A DNA stretch of 64,000 nt from Saprospiraceae bacterium (GCA_025056735.1 JANWVR010000035.1:33293-97292), one strand, 5' to 3'; counted from the stretch's first letter, positions 18,722 to 27,663 are shown. Notes: a model not told the origin generated them from the sequence alone. A program made the numbers and translations.

Positions 18722-18760
18722 TTTTTACAAATCCGACATGGCATTCCGGATTTGTAAAAA
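18722..18760. repeat. 14-base perfect inverted repeat upstream of the DUF4143 ATPase
   Basis: TTTTTACAAATCCG at 18722-18735 is matched by its exact reverse complement at 18747-18760, with an 11-base spacer. It lies 18 bases before the ATPase start codon and could be an operator or a leader hairpin. A terminator for plus-strand transcription is less likely because no plus-strand gene ends here. Confidence 0.7.
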
Positions 18761-19013
18761 AAGAGAAGGCAAATGAGTGTTATCCCAGAATAGCCAGGTA
18801 GCTGTGCCGCAGTCGCCCGGTGCTTTTTTCAAAAGCATGTAGCGCGCTCGCAGTGGCTGAAGGCTAGCAGCAAAAAACGGAAGACGGCGTCCGGAGCCTC
18901 CCCGAGAGTTGGCTCTTAGCAATCAGGGCTCGTACTCCTTTTCCCACAAATCCAGCCATCTGGCAGCGAGCCAGGCCGCTACGGCGTCTTTCGGCTAAAC
19001 TTTGCCGGTGCTT

Positions 19014-20507
19014 ATGAGAGTATTTTCCATTCTCGTTCTATCTCTACTGGGTTGCAGTTATCTGTCCGCAGCGACGCTGCACATTGGCCCTGGAAAGCCG
19101 TATCCGAACCTGGCTGCCGCTGCCGCCGTAGCCCAACCAGGCGATACGCTGTTGTTGCACGCGGCGACGTATTCGGGAGGATTGTTTATCTCCAACTTGA
19201 AAGGCACTCCTAACCAGTGGATTACCATCAGAAATGCCCCTGGAGCAACGGTCATTTTCCAGGGCGGCACGAACGCTATCCAGTTCACAGACCCGGCCTA
19301 TGTACACATTGCCGGGCTAATCTTCCAGCAGCAAACGGGCAATGGCCTGAATGTGGACGACGGCGGCACATACGCCACGCCAGCCCATCATCTGATTTTC
19401 GAGCGGTGCATTTTCCGGGATATGGCGGCCAGTGGAAATAACGATTTGCTGAAGCTCTCTGGGGTAGACCATTTCGAGGTGCTCGATTGCCTGTTCCAAA
19501 ACGGCGCTGCTGGCGGCAGCGGCATTGACATGGTGGGCTGTCATTTCGGTAAGATTGTGGGCAACCGATTCGAAAATATGGGTTCCAACGCCATACAGTG
19601 CAAGGGCGGCAGCGAGCGGGTGCGCATTGAGCGCAATTTTTTTAAAAACTGTGGCCAGCGCTCGCTGAACATCGGCGGGAGCACGGGTCTCGCGTTTTTC
19701 CGGCCAGATACGGCGCGCTTCGAGGCGGCTCGCGTGCAGGTGTTTTCTAACATTTTCATAGGCTCTCAAGCCCCCGTGGCTTACGTCGGCGCTGTTGAAG
19801 TGGACGTCGCCCACAATACACTTTACCGTCCCGAACGATGGGCCATCCGGATTTTGCAAGAAACCGTGGACACCAATCGGTTTCTGCCGTGCGGCGCCAA
19901 TTCGTTTCGCAACAACATCGTTGTGATGTCCAATGCCAACCCTACGGCCATCAACATCGGCCCCAATACGGCGCCACAGACCTTTACCTTCTCCAATAAC
20001 CTGTGGTTTCACGCCGATAACCCGAATTGGGCCGGCCCAAACACGCCCGTGGCTGAGCCTAACCGGATTTTGAATCAGAATCCACTGCTTCAAGACCCTG
20101 GCAATGAGCATTTTACCATACCACCTTCCAGCCCTGCCGCAGGTCGAGGACTGCCGCTGAGCGACCCGAAGCAGGATTTTCTGAAACGACTGTTTGCCAA
20201 TCCGCCTTCTATTGGCGCTATAGAGGCTAATCCGGTATCGTCTGTAGAAGTGGGCAATGCAAGTGCTTTAGGGCAACTTTCCATTTTTCCAAACCCTGCT
20301 CCGAATGGCTTATTTCGGTTGGTTTTTCCTGAAAATACTGACCTCGATTTTCCGCTTTTGATCGTCATCACAGATTTGAGCGGACGGGTATTCGTGGAAC
20401 AAAAGCTCGAGGCGGCGGCAGCGGTGGTCAATGCCGGTCATTTGCCCAAAGGGGTGTACGTCGTGCGCGCTGGGCCTTTTGCCGGCAGAGTGGCGCTGGG
20501 TTTTTGA
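19014..20507 (+). CDS. Secreted parallel beta-helix protein with T9SS sorting domain
   Basis: The start at ATG 19014 gives a signal peptide (MRVFSILVLSLLGCSYLSAA); the TTG at 19002 is less likely. Residues 25-400 are a right-handed parallel beta-helix of the pectate-lyase type: GKPYPNLAAAAAVAQPGDTL, GTYATPAHHLIFERCIF, IVGNRFENMGSNAIQCKGG, VRIERNFFKNCG. The C-terminal 85 residues form a type A T9SS domain (SIFPNPAPNGLFRLVF, then VNAGHLPKGVYVVRAG). The fold suggests binding or cleavage of polysaccharide at the cell surface, but catalytic residues cannot be assigned. LLGC resembles a lipobox, but a T9SS client would normally use signal peptidase I. Confidence 0.85.
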   Translation: MRVFSILVLSLLGCSYLSAATLHIGPGKPYPNLAAAAAVAQPGDTLLLHAATYSGGLFISNLKGTPNQWITIRNAPGATVIFQGGTNAIQFTDPAYVHIAGLIFQQQTGNGLNVDDGGTYATPAHHLIFERCIFRDMAASGNNDLLKLSGVDHFEVLDCLFQNGAAGGSGIDMVGCHFGKIVGNRFENMGSNAIQCKGGSERVRIERNFFKNCGQRSLNIGGSTGLAFFRPDTARFEAARVQVFSNIFIGSQAPVAYVGAVEVDVAHNTLYRPERWAIRILQETVDTNRFLPCGANSFRNNIVVMSNANPTAINIGPNTAPQTFTFSNNLWFHADNPNWAGPNTPVAEPNRILNQNPLLQDPGNEHFTIPPSSPAAGRGLPLSDPKQDFLKRLFANPPSIGAIEANPVSSVEVGNASALGQLSIFPNPAPNGLFRLVFPENTDLDFPLLIVITDLSGRVFVEQKLEAAAAVVNAGHLPKGVYVVRAGPFAGRVALGF

Positions 20508-20569
20508 CGGCAGACGCGGAAGATAGGGCGCCGACTCCAGGGGCCGAGTCGAGCTTTTGCCGGCCTGTT

Positions 20570-21223
20570 CTACCCATCCACCGAAGAGCGGGGCTTCACG
20601 CCTACGAATACTAAATAGCGCCACAGACCGCCAAATGCGCGGCGCACTTCGCAGGTTTTGGGTTCGAAGTGGCGCTCCAGCACAGGCAGCAGTTGGCCTT
20701 CCATGCGGACGTGGTTGAGGCCCATCCAACGGCGAAACCAGCCGAAAGGCGTGTCGTGGAAGTCCACCACCGCGATACAGCCGCCGGGTCGCAGGTCGTC
20801 GTAGGCCTGTTCGATAGCGCCCTCAAAGCCGGGGTTGAACATCGTCAGCGAGTAAGAAAACAGCACGATGTCGGTGGACTCTTTCAATCGGAACTGGCCT
20901 TTCCCATAGCTCTTTTCCAACAGGAAGACTCTTTGGGAATACGGTTTGAGCGCCCGAAAGGCGCGGTCGAGCATATGCCGCGATACGTCCACGCCGGTGA
21001 GTTGCCAGTCGGCGTGTTGCCGGGCTAAGCGTTTGAGGTTGAAGCCGGTGCCACAGCCGATTTCGGCTAAGCGGAGGGCGGGTTTTTGCGGCAGCAGGCG
21101 CAGCAGGCGTCGGCGGCCGAAGAGGAAAGCCCAGCGCGTAACGTCGTAGATGCGCGCATGCCAGCGGTAGTAGCGCTGCATGGTTTGAGGCTGGGCAGCG
21201 GCTTGTTGTTCTGCAGCGTTCAT
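20570..21223 (-). CDS. btaB: Probable betaine-lipid N-methyltransferase BtaB
   Basis: A class I S-adenosylmethionine methyltransferase of 217 residues: SAM loop LAEIGCGTGFNL at 53-64, VDVSRHML, DIVLFSYSLTMF, and LRPGGCIAVVDFHD. The start RYYRWHARIYDVTRW resembles BtaB. The ATG directly abuts the TGA of the upstream BtaA-like gene, so the two are translated together. With BtaA making diacylglyceryl-homoserine, BtaB would add three methyl groups to give the phosphorus-free betaine lipid DGTS. The role rests mainly on the pairing with BtaA; alone it would be called a generic methyltransferase. Confidence 0.8.
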   Translation of the reverse strand: MNAAEQQAAAQPQTMQRYYRWHARIYDVTRWAFLFGRRRLLRLLPQKPALRLAEIGCGTGFNLKRLARQHADWQLTGVDVSRHMLDRAFRALKPYSQRVFLLEKSYGKGQFRLKESTDIVLFSYSLTMFNPGFEGAIEQAYDDLRPGGCIAVVDFHDTPFGWFRRWMGLNHVRMEGQLLPVLERHFEPKTCEVRRAFGGLWRYLVFVGVKPRSSVDG

Positions 21224-22393
21224 TCATTTCGAGATTTGGCCGATCCACGTGCTGGCATAGGTACCTACGCGGTCTTTCGCCTGGGCCTGTTCGGCAGATT
21301 GAATATCAAAAACAACTTTTTCGCGCACAAAAGAGGGCAGGAAGTCCAGTTCACGGGCAGCCGAACGCATCAGCACGCGCGCTCCTGGTGCGGCGTTTTC
21401 TATGATGAGGCGCCATTCTTCCTCTAAGGCCGGGTGCAAGGCGGGCGCTTTGGCCATCCAGTCCTGGTGGTCGAGCAGCACAAAGTGCGTGTACTGGCCA
21501 GGCTGCTGACGCAAGAACTCGCTCAGCGTAGTCGTATGCGTGCTCACGCGCGAGCTGCGCTTGCGAAGGTCGTCGAAGTACTCTGGACGCAGGTAGTTGG
21601 GGCAACAGTCCGCTGTGTAGTGGCCATAGAAATACAGCTTCCAGAAGTAGTTGTCCTGAAGCGGGAGGTCGCGCAGTACCCGGCGCAGGCATTCGGTGAA
21701 GTAGCCCGCCAGGCCATTAGGATAAGTAGCTGCTGCCAGCGCCTGCTGGCTTTCGGGCACGCCCAGCATGCTCTGGAAGACGTGCTGGCGCAACGCCCAG
21801 GTGAGCAGAGGGCTGAAGAATTTCGGTTCGAGCTGGTCGTAATGGCGTGCCTGCTCTTCTAAGGTTTGCGCGGCGAAAAGGTTTCTGGCCGCAGCCCAGG
21901 CCGACGGGTGAGCGCGCAACCACTGCTGCACTAACCAGGCCGCCATGCCGCTGCTGCCGTACCAGTAGAACGAACGCCGCAGCCCGCGCCCCGAGAACGC
22001 ATGGATGAAACGCTCCCACCACTGGCGCGCAAACGCATCGGGCAGGCGCGGCAGCACGCAATCGTAGAACACTTCGCGCGCATCAAACGCGCAGCCTTGG
22101 CCAAAGAACCGAAACAGCGTCTCGCGATCGCTCCCCTGAAAAAGGGCTATTTTGAATTGCAGCAGCGCATTTTGGCGCGGATTGACGTCCACGCAGGAGA
22201 TGCTGGCCACGTCGTCGAGCAGGTAGTCCAGCGCATTGCAGCCGGCACTCGTCAGCATGACGATGCGACTGTGGGCGTTTAATTGGAGCAATTGGCGGTC
22301 GCAGCGCGGATCCTCCCAGCAGGTGTTATAGACCAAATTTTGGCCGTGTATCTGGCGGAAGATGCGCTCATTCAGCGTGTGTAATAAACCCAT
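21224..22393 (-). CDS. btaA: SAM:diacylglycerol 3-amino-3-carboxypropyltransferase BtaA (DUF3419)
   Basis: The 389-residue protein belongs to the DUF3419/BtaA family: YNTCWEDPRCDRQLL near residue 22, VMLTSAGCNALDYLLDD near 44, and CVDVNPRQNALLQFK near 67, which together form an unusual SAM site. Near the C-terminus come THFVLLDHQDWM and GARVLMRSAA. BtaA moves the aminocarboxypropyl group of SAM onto diacylglycerol, the first step to DGTS betaine lipid; in other bacteria this happens mainly under phosphate starvation. It heads an operon with btaB. A TACCTTTG promoter element lies 20 bases upstream; no Pho-type box is evident. Confidence 0.88.
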   Translation of the reverse strand: MGLLHTLNERIFRQIHGQNLVYNTCWEDPRCDRQLLQLNAHSRIVMLTSAGCNALDYLLDDVASISCVDVNPRQNALLQFKIALFQGSDRETLFRFFGQGCAFDAREVFYDCVLPRLPDAFARQWWERFIHAFSGRGLRRSFYWYGSSGMAAWLVQQWLRAHPSAWAAARNLFAAQTLEEQARHYDQLEPKFFSPLLTWALRQHVFQSMLGVPESQQALAAATYPNGLAGYFTECLRRVLRDLPLQDNYFWKLYFYGHYTADCCPNYLRPEYFDDLRKRSSRVSTHTTTLSEFLRQQPGQYTHFVLLDHQDWMAKAPALHPALEEEWRLIIENAAPGARVLMRSAARELDFLPSFVREKVVFDIQSAEQAQAKDRVGTYASTWIGQISK

Positions 22394-22413
22394 GGCTTTG
22401 TTTTCGTAGCCGA

Positions 22414-22421
22414 CAAAGGTA
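22414..22421 (-). promoter_or_regulatory. -7 promoter element for btaA-btaB
   Basis: The minus strand reads TACCTTTG, an exact -7 match 20 bases before the btaA start codon, implying a very short leader. No convincing -33 TTG lies at the right distance. Confidence 0.45.
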
Positions 22422-22480
22422 TGGATAGCATATTCCCCGGCCTGTTATCTTTCAATTAAGAACGTTGCCAGCGCGCCGCA

Positions 22481-24184
22481 TCAAGCGGGTCGGAAAGCAC
22501 GCGCCCTCAGCCTCAGCGTTGTAACGCCTTGAAACGTATCTTCTTGCAGGCTAAAGGCCAGGTCGAAAGGACGATGCTGCAATTCTTTGAAGCGTTCGGC
22601 TAAGTCAAAACCGATGCCGGTAAAAACGGGGCCATCGCCCTGTCGCACCGATAGTTGCACGTGCCCGGCGTGCAGACAGCGGCTTTGTCCGGTGTCGCGC
22701 ACATTTCTGGCTAAGAAGATGGGCGTCATGTTGCCGGGGCCGAAGGGGGCAAACTGCCGCAATATGCGCCAGAATGCCGGCGTGATATCCGCCAGTTCCA
22801 ACTCGCTGCATAGGGCAATCTCGGGTTGTTCAGCAGATTGAGGCAGGCGCTCGCGGACGACTTCCTCAAAGCGTTCAACAAAAAGCGGAATGCGTTCTGC
22901 GGGCAGTTGTACACCAGCGGCAAACGCATGGCCGCCAAAAGAGGTGAACAAATGCCCGCACTCTTTGAGCGCCGCATGCAGGTCGAAGCCCGGCACTGAG
23001 CGCCCCGAGCCGATGGCCATCTCGCCGCTCTGTGTGAGCACGACCGTTGGGCGGTGGAAGCGCTCCACCAAGCGGCTGGCTACAATGCCTATGATGCCTC
23101 TGGGAATGCTGGGGTCGAAAAGTGCAATGCTTTTCTGGCGTTTGAAGCCCTCCTGCTGAGTCAGCGCTTTCACAGCGACGGAGGTGGCGGCGCGCTCGAT
23201 TTGCTGGCGCTTGCGATTTTTAATCACCAACTGAGCGGCCTGCTCCATAGCGCTGCGGCGCTCCTGGGCCAGCAATACGCGCACGGCATCGCGGGCGTCG
23301 CCCATGCGGCCGGCGGCGTTGAGCAGCGGCCCGAGGCCAAACACGATGTCGCGCACCTTCAAGGGCGGAGCGCAATTGCTTTTTTGCATCAATGCCCAGA
23401 CGCCCGTGCGCGGCTGGCGCTCGAGGTGGCCGATGCCGAAATGCGTCAGCACGCGGTTTTCGCCCACCAAAGGCACGAGGTCGCAGCACGTGCTGAGCGC
23501 CACAAAGTCGAGCAGGTCTTCCAACTCCTCTGCGGGCATTCCCTGGGCCAGCGCCAGGCCTTGCGCCAATTTGAACGCGATGCCGCAGCCGCTGAGGTGC
23601 TTGTTGGGATAGGCGCAATCGGGCCGCTGCGGATTGAGCACGGCATGCGCCGGCGGCCCTTCACCGTCCGGCAGGTGGTGGTCGCACACGATAACGTCTA
23701 TGCCATAGCCGCTGGCTAAGGCCACCGCATAGTGCGCCTGAATGCCGCAGTCAATGGCGATGAGCAGCGACGCTCCGGTCTGGCGCGCGTATTCGATGCC
23801 CTCCAGACTGACGCCATACCCCTCGCGCTCGCGGTCGGGCAGGTAGTAATCCAGATGCGCATGAAAGCGCGACAGGAAGGCATACAGCAGCGCCACGCCC
23901 GTCGTGCCGTCCACGTCGTAGTCGCCGTACAGCAAAACGCGCTCACCCCGCTCGATGGCCCGGCTCAAACGGGCAACGGCCCGATCCATGTCCTGCATCT
24001 CGAAGGGCGAATGCAGATGCGCCAACGATGGCCGAAAGAACCGCTTCGCCGCTTCTAACGTGTGCACGCCGCGCTGCGCCAGTATGCGGCACAGCGCCGG
24101 GTGGATGCCCAGCTTCTCGCGCAGCCGCTCGACGACGGCTTCGTCGGTTTCTATCAAGCGCCAACGCGGCTCCAGCATGGTCAT
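22481..24184 (-). CDS. recJ: Single-stranded-DNA-specific exonuclease RecJ
   Basis: RecJ degrades single-stranded DNA 5' to 3' in recombination and repair. The 567-residue protein has all DHH-superfamily motifs: DYDVDG at 88-93, LIAIDCGI, CDHHLPDG near 158, and LNPQRPDCAYPNKHLSGCGI. The DHHA1 motif GSGRSVPGFDLHAAL-x-GGHAFAAG follows, then a C-terminal OB-like region ending in LRLRAR. Start ATG 24184; ATG 24178 is an equal alternative. The btaA promoter region follows, so RecJ is probably its own unit or loosely coupled to the cyclophilin gene upstream. Confidence 0.95.
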   Translation of the reverse strand: MTMLEPRWRLIETDEAVVERLREKLGIHPALCRILAQRGVHTLEAAKRFFRPSLAHLHSPFEMQDMDRAVARLSRAIERGERVLLYGDYDVDGTTGVALLYAFLSRFHAHLDYYLPDREREGYGVSLEGIEYARQTGASLLIAIDCGIQAHYAVALASGYGIDVIVCDHHLPDGEGPPAHAVLNPQRPDCAYPNKHLSGCGIAFKLAQGLALAQGMPAEELEDLLDFVALSTCCDLVPLVGENRVLTHFGIGHLERQPRTGVWALMQKSNCAPPLKVRDIVFGLGPLLNAAGRMGDARDAVRVLLAQERRSAMEQAAQLVIKNRKRQQIERAATSVAVKALTQQEGFKRQKSIALFDPSIPRGIIGIVASRLVERFHRPTVVLTQSGEMAIGSGRSVPGFDLHAALKECGHLFTSFGGHAFAAGVQLPAERIPLFVERFEEVVRERLPQSAEQPEIALCSELELADITPAFWRILRQFAPFGPGNMTPIFLARNVRDTGQSRCLHAGHVQLSVRQGDGPVFTGIGFDLAERFKELQHRPFDLAFSLQEDTFQGVTTLRLRARAFRPA

Positions 24185-24228
24185 GGCAGAAAAAGAAGTG
24201 CAGACAATGGGAGCCGAAAGTTAGGGCT

Positions 24229-25122
24229 TTATTTGATTACCCTCACCTTCATCCAAACGTCCTTCTTCGGGCGGTCGGCCTGGCCAGTCTCAACGGCAGC
24301 GATTTTGTCAATGACCTCCAGCCCTTCGATGACGCGGCCAAACACCGTGTACTCGCGGTCTAAGTGCGGCGTGCCGCCAAGTTTGCGGTAAGCCTCGCGC
24401 TGTTCAGGCGTGTAGCGGAAGCCGCGCATCATTTCTATTTGACTTAACTGCCCCTCTTCTACTGGCGCGCCCTGTACGATGTAGAACTGTGAGCCGCTGG
24501 ACTCTTTCTTGGGGTTGTTGGTGCGCGCCGCAGCAATAGCGCCCTTGAGGTGAACGAGCGAGTCCACAAATTCAGCGGGTATTTGATAGCCCGGCCCCCC
24601 TATGCCCAGCATCTGGCCCGGCGCAGCATTGCGCGACTGCGGATCGCCTCCCTGAATCATGAAGCCGCGAATGACGCGGTGGAACAGCAGCCCGTCGTAA
24701 AAGCCTTCTTCGGCCAGTTTCAAGAAGTTGTCGCGGTGCTTGGGCGTGCTGGCAAACAATTCAGCCAGCATCGTGCCGTATTCCGTTTCGATTTCGACAA
24801 GGCAACGCTCCGGCGCCTTGACTTGGACAACTTTTTCCACGCTCTTGCTTTTTTTGCCCCGCAGGGCAGTGAGTTTGACTTTGTAATTACCCGAATGCTT
24901 GTACACGTGTGTCGGGTTGGCCTCGCTCGACGTAGCGCCGTCGCCAAAATCCCATTGGTACGCCTCCGCACCCGAGGACTGGTTGGTAAAGGAGACTTTT
25001 GCCGGCGCCGACAGTTTTTCCGGGAACGAAAAATCGGCAGCCAGCTTCTTTTTCTTTTGCGCCATCAACGGCAACGCGCCCAACAGGGTCAGCAGCATCA
25101 GAAGGATGTTTGTCTTTCGCAT
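24229..25122 (-). CDS. Secreted PKD-cyclophilin peptidyl-prolyl isomerase
   Basis: A signal peptide (residues 1-21, ending LPLMAQ) leads to a PKD beta-sandwich at about 28-102 (YQWDFGDGATSSEANPTHVY). A cyclophilin domain at about 106-297 follows (FHRVIRGFMIQGGDP, GSQFYIVQGAP, YTVFGRVIEGLEVIDKI). The catalytic arginine and glutamine sit in RVIRGFMIQ. It would catalyse proline cis-trans isomerisation in the periplasm or outside the cell. A long insertion lies between the FYIVQ block and the final strand. The PKD module is uncommon in this family and could anchor the enzyme to protein or polysaccharide. A palindromic repeat array lies just upstream. Confidence 0.9.
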   Translation of the reverse strand: MRKTNILLMLLTLLGALPLMAQKKKKLAADFSFPEKLSAPAKVSFTNQSSGAEAYQWDFGDGATSSEANPTHVYKHSGNYKVKLTALRGKKSKSVEKVVQVKAPERCLVEIETEYGTMLAELFASTPKHRDNFLKLAEEGFYDGLLFHRVIRGFMIQGGDPQSRNAAPGQMLGIGGPGYQIPAEFVDSLVHLKGAIAAARTNNPKKESSGSQFYIVQGAPVEEGQLSQIEMMRGFRYTPEQREAYRKLGGTPHLDREYTVFGRVIEGLEVIDKIAAVETGQADRPKKDVWMKVRVIK

Positions 25123-25131
25123 ATTCTAACG

Positions 25132-25255
25132 TAACCACAAACTTGTTTGACTGAGTAACCGCCGAACTTGTTCTACCAAGTAGCAGCCAAACTTGTTTGG
25201 CTGAGCAACTGCCGAACTTGTTCGGCCAAGTAACGGCCAAACTTGTTTGGCCAAA
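25132..25255. repeat. Tandem palindromic repeat array 1 (five units of 24-25 bases)
   Basis: Five units begin at 25132, 25156, 25181, 25206 and 25231. Each centres on a short hairpin of the form CCAAAC-TT-GTTTGG. Unit 4 has CCGAAC-TT-GTTCGG, changed on both arms so that pairing is kept; unit 2 has one damaged arm. Units mostly start TAAC/TAGC and end in AAG or GAG. The array fills the gap between the dipeptidyl peptidase gene and the cyclophilin gene, both on the minus strand. As RNA the centre forms a CUUG tetraloop. The same family recurs at 37382. Confidence 0.9.
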
Positions 25256-25293
25256 ATGTTTATTTAAAAAATTTTTGCATACGCTTTTCCATA

Positions 25294-25322
25294 AAAAAAC
25301 CGCCCTAACGCCCTCCCGGCGG
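25294..25322 (-). terminator. Weak intrinsic terminator at the end of the dipeptidyl peptidase gene
   Basis: On the minus strand a 5-pair CCGCC/GGCGG stem overlaps the stop codon and is followed by seven T. The stem is short, so termination may be partial. Confidence 0.4.
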
Positions 25323-27476
25323 GCAGTGCGTTTTCAAGAAGTTAGTGAATAAAGTAGCCAAATGCTGCCCCGTTCCCTCGCCCTCCGAGATGCTGTGCGA
25401 GCGGTTGGGATAGGCCATGAACTGGAATTGCTTATTGTATTTAATAAGTTCGTTAATAAGGATTTCGGCGTTCTGGTAGTGTACGTTGTCGTCGGCGGTA
25501 CCGTGGATATACAGCAAGTTGCCGCGTAAGTTTTTGGCGTGTGTTACGGGCGAGCCGGCCAGAAAGTCCTCGCGATTTTCTTGGGGCAGGCCCATGTAGC
25601 GTTCCTGGTAGATGTTGTCGTAGGTAAGCTGATGGGTAATGGCGGCGATAGCGATGCCGGTATGGTAGATGTCGGGGTATTGGAACAGCAAGTTAAGGGT
25701 AGCGGCGCCTCCGCCGCTCCAGCCATGGACAGCCACGCGCGAGGTGTCAATCCAGCGCCAGCGTTGAAACATAGCCTGGGCGCCCATAGCCTGGTCTCGG
25801 ATGTTGATGATGCCGATCTTGCGATAGATAGCCTTTCGCCAGGCGCGCCCTTTGGGGGCGGGGGTGCCGCGTCCGTCGAGCGAGGCATAGATGTAGCCGT
25901 CTTTGCTCATGTCGCCCACATAGAGGCGGTTGCGCCCGATGCCAAAGCGGTCGCGGACGGTGGCGCCTGCTGGTTCGGTGTAAACATAGAAGACGATTGG
26001 GTAGCGCTTGGTGGAGTCGAAGTCGGCGGGTTTTACCATCCAACCGTCCATGGTAACGCCGTCTGCGGTGGTTACCTGAAAAAACTCGATCTTTTTATCG
26101 GCTGGCGGCTGTATTTCTAATGGAATAGCCTCCTTTGGGTCAAGTGGCTTGTGGTCGGGTAGCGTAATCCACTCTTCGGCGCGCGGCGTGTAGTGATTGG
26201 AGAAGGAATGCAAGGCATAGCGCGCATTGGGTGAAATAGCGTAGGCATGCGTGCCGGCTTGCCCTTGAGGCGAGATGCGTTCGGGGCGGCTTTTGCCGTC
26301 CATACGGATGCGAAAGAGGTACTCCTGTGTGGCGTTAGTGGGGGAAGCTGTAAAATACAGGTATCCGCTTTTTTCGTCTATGCGCGCAATGCGGATTACA
26401 TCGTAGTCGCCGGGCGTCAGCAGCGTTTCCGATTTGCCGTTGCGGGAGATGCGGTAAGCGTGTCGCCAGCCGTCTTTTTCCGAGAGCCACAGAAAGGAAC
26501 GGCCACCTTCGAGCCAGTCCCAGTAGCCTTTTTCGCCGTCGGCTTTCAGGTCTATCCAGGTATCGTCGGTTTCGGTGTAGATGACCTGCACTTTGCCGGT
26601 GGCAACGGAGCAGAGCAGCAGTTGGCTGACATTTTGCTTTCGGTTGAGTTGTTGCAGGAGCAATTCCGAAGAATTGGCGGCCCATTCCATTCGCGGCAGG
26701 TAGGTATTGGCCGGGTCGCCGGGCAGGTCCATCCAGCGCGTTTGAGCCGTAGCCACTTCCACCACGCCGATGCGGTACGGCGAAGGCGGTTCGCCCACTT
26801 TGGGGTATTCCACGGGCACGATGATGGAGTAGACGGAGTCGAGGTTGTTGATCATGTAAAAGTCGCGCACTCGATTGGCGTCAATTTGCCAGTAGGCAAT
26901 CTGGCGGCTGTCGGGGCTCCAGCGGAAGCCGTCGCGGCAGTCGAATTCTTCTTCGTAGACCCAATCAAAAGTGCCGTTGATGAGTTTGCCGCGCGCGTCG
27001 GTTTGCGTCAGCTGAGTTACTTTCCCTGTGTTTAGGTCTTCTACGTACAGATTGCGTTCGCTCACGTAAGCGACTTTTTGCCCGTCGGGCGAAAACTTGG
27101 CAAACATGAGCGAAGAGGTCGGGCGCTCTTTGCCAAGCTGACGCAATTCGCCCTTTTTTAGATCTAAAACCCAGTAATCGCCGCGCGTATCGTATCGCCA
27201 TACGCGCCGAGTGTTGGTGTATAAAAGCACTCGATTACCGTCTTCCGAAAAAAAGAAATCGCGTACCGGCATGGGCGCCAGAGCGCCCGGCTGTGTCAGC
27301 TGTTGTGGCGAGACGACCACCTCCTTTTTTCTGTCGGGCAGCGTAACCTTGATAATCTGCCCTGGCTTTGCCTCATACTCCCAATAACTATCGCCTGCCG
27401 GCGTCCAATGGATGTCTTGAGACCAGGTAGCGAGGGTCAAAAGACATAAACAGCATAAAATGAGGATTTTGCGCAT
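25305..27476 (-). CDS. Dipeptidyl peptidase IV-like S9 serine protease
   Basis: A 723-residue secreted prolyl-type exopeptidase. A signal peptide covers residues 1-19 (MRKILILCCLCLLTLATWS). The N-terminal beta-propeller carries the DPP IV substrate glutamates in FDWVYEEEF near 170. The C-terminal alpha/beta hydrolase has the nucleophile in VHGWSGGGA near 585, the aspartate in HGTADDNVHYQN near 661, and the histidine in NRSHSI near 693. DPP IV removes dipeptides ending in proline or alanine and serves peptide nutrition in Bacteroidota. A TATCTTTG promoter element lies about 47 bases upstream. Confidence 0.93.
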   Translation of the reverse strand: MRKILILCCLCLLTLATWSQDIHWTPAGDSYWEYEAKPGQIIKVTLPDRKKEVVVSPQQLTQPGALAPMPVRDFFFSEDGNRVLLYTNTRRVWRYDTRGDYWVLDLKKGELRQLGKERPTSSLMFAKFSPDGQKVAYVSERNLYVEDLNTGKVTQLTQTDARGKLINGTFDWVYEEEFDCRDGFRWSPDSRQIAYWQIDANRVRDFYMINNLDSVYSIIVPVEYPKVGEPPSPYRIGVVEVATAQTRWMDLPGDPANTYLPRMEWAANSSELLLQQLNRKQNVSQLLLCSVATGKVQVIYTETDDTWIDLKADGEKGYWDWLEGGRSFLWLSEKDGWRHAYRISRNGKSETLLTPGDYDVIRIARIDEKSGYLYFTASPTNATQEYLFRIRMDGKSRPERISPQGQAGTHAYAISPNARYALHSFSNHYTPRAEEWITLPDHKPLDPKEAIPLEIQPPADKKIEFFQVTTADGVTMDGWMVKPADFDSTKRYPIVFYVYTEPAGATVRDRFGIGRNRLYVGDMSKDGYIYASLDGRGTPAPKGRAWRKAIYRKIGIINIRDQAMGAQAMFQRWRWIDTSRVAVHGWSGGGAATLNLLFQYPDIYHTGIAIAAITHQLTYDNIYQERYMGLPQENREDFLAGSPVTHAKNLRGNLLYIHGTADDNVHYQNAEILINELIKYNKQFQFMAYPNRSHSISEGEGTGQHLATLFTNFLKTHCPPGGR

Positions 27477-27522
27477 CTATTTCTCAAGTCTAATGAATAT
27501 CCAAGCGCCCTTTTTGGCCGGG

Positions 27523-27530
27523 CAAAGATA
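27523..27530 (-). promoter_or_regulatory. -7 promoter element for the dipeptidyl peptidase
   Basis: The minus strand reads TATCTTTG, an exact TAnnTTTG match 47 bases before the start codon; no clear -33 partner. Confidence 0.45.
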
Positions 27531-27663
27531 GCCTCAGCGCTCACATAACTGCGGGGCATAAAAAGACGCATACATGGCCGAGACGCTCACACATTTAGGT
27601 AGCGAAGAAAAAATCATCGCCTTTGAGCAGATTTTTTCTAAACAAATTTATCGCCGCTCTTGT

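Noticed and set aside
19317..20111. 264-codon minus-strand frame over the beta-helix gene
   Set aside because: The plus strand has a signal peptide, beta-helix and sorting domain; this is its shadow.
26247..27035. 262-codon plus-strand frame within the dipeptidyl peptidase gene
   Set aside because: Antisense shadow; valine- and arginine-rich product typical of GC-rich shadows.
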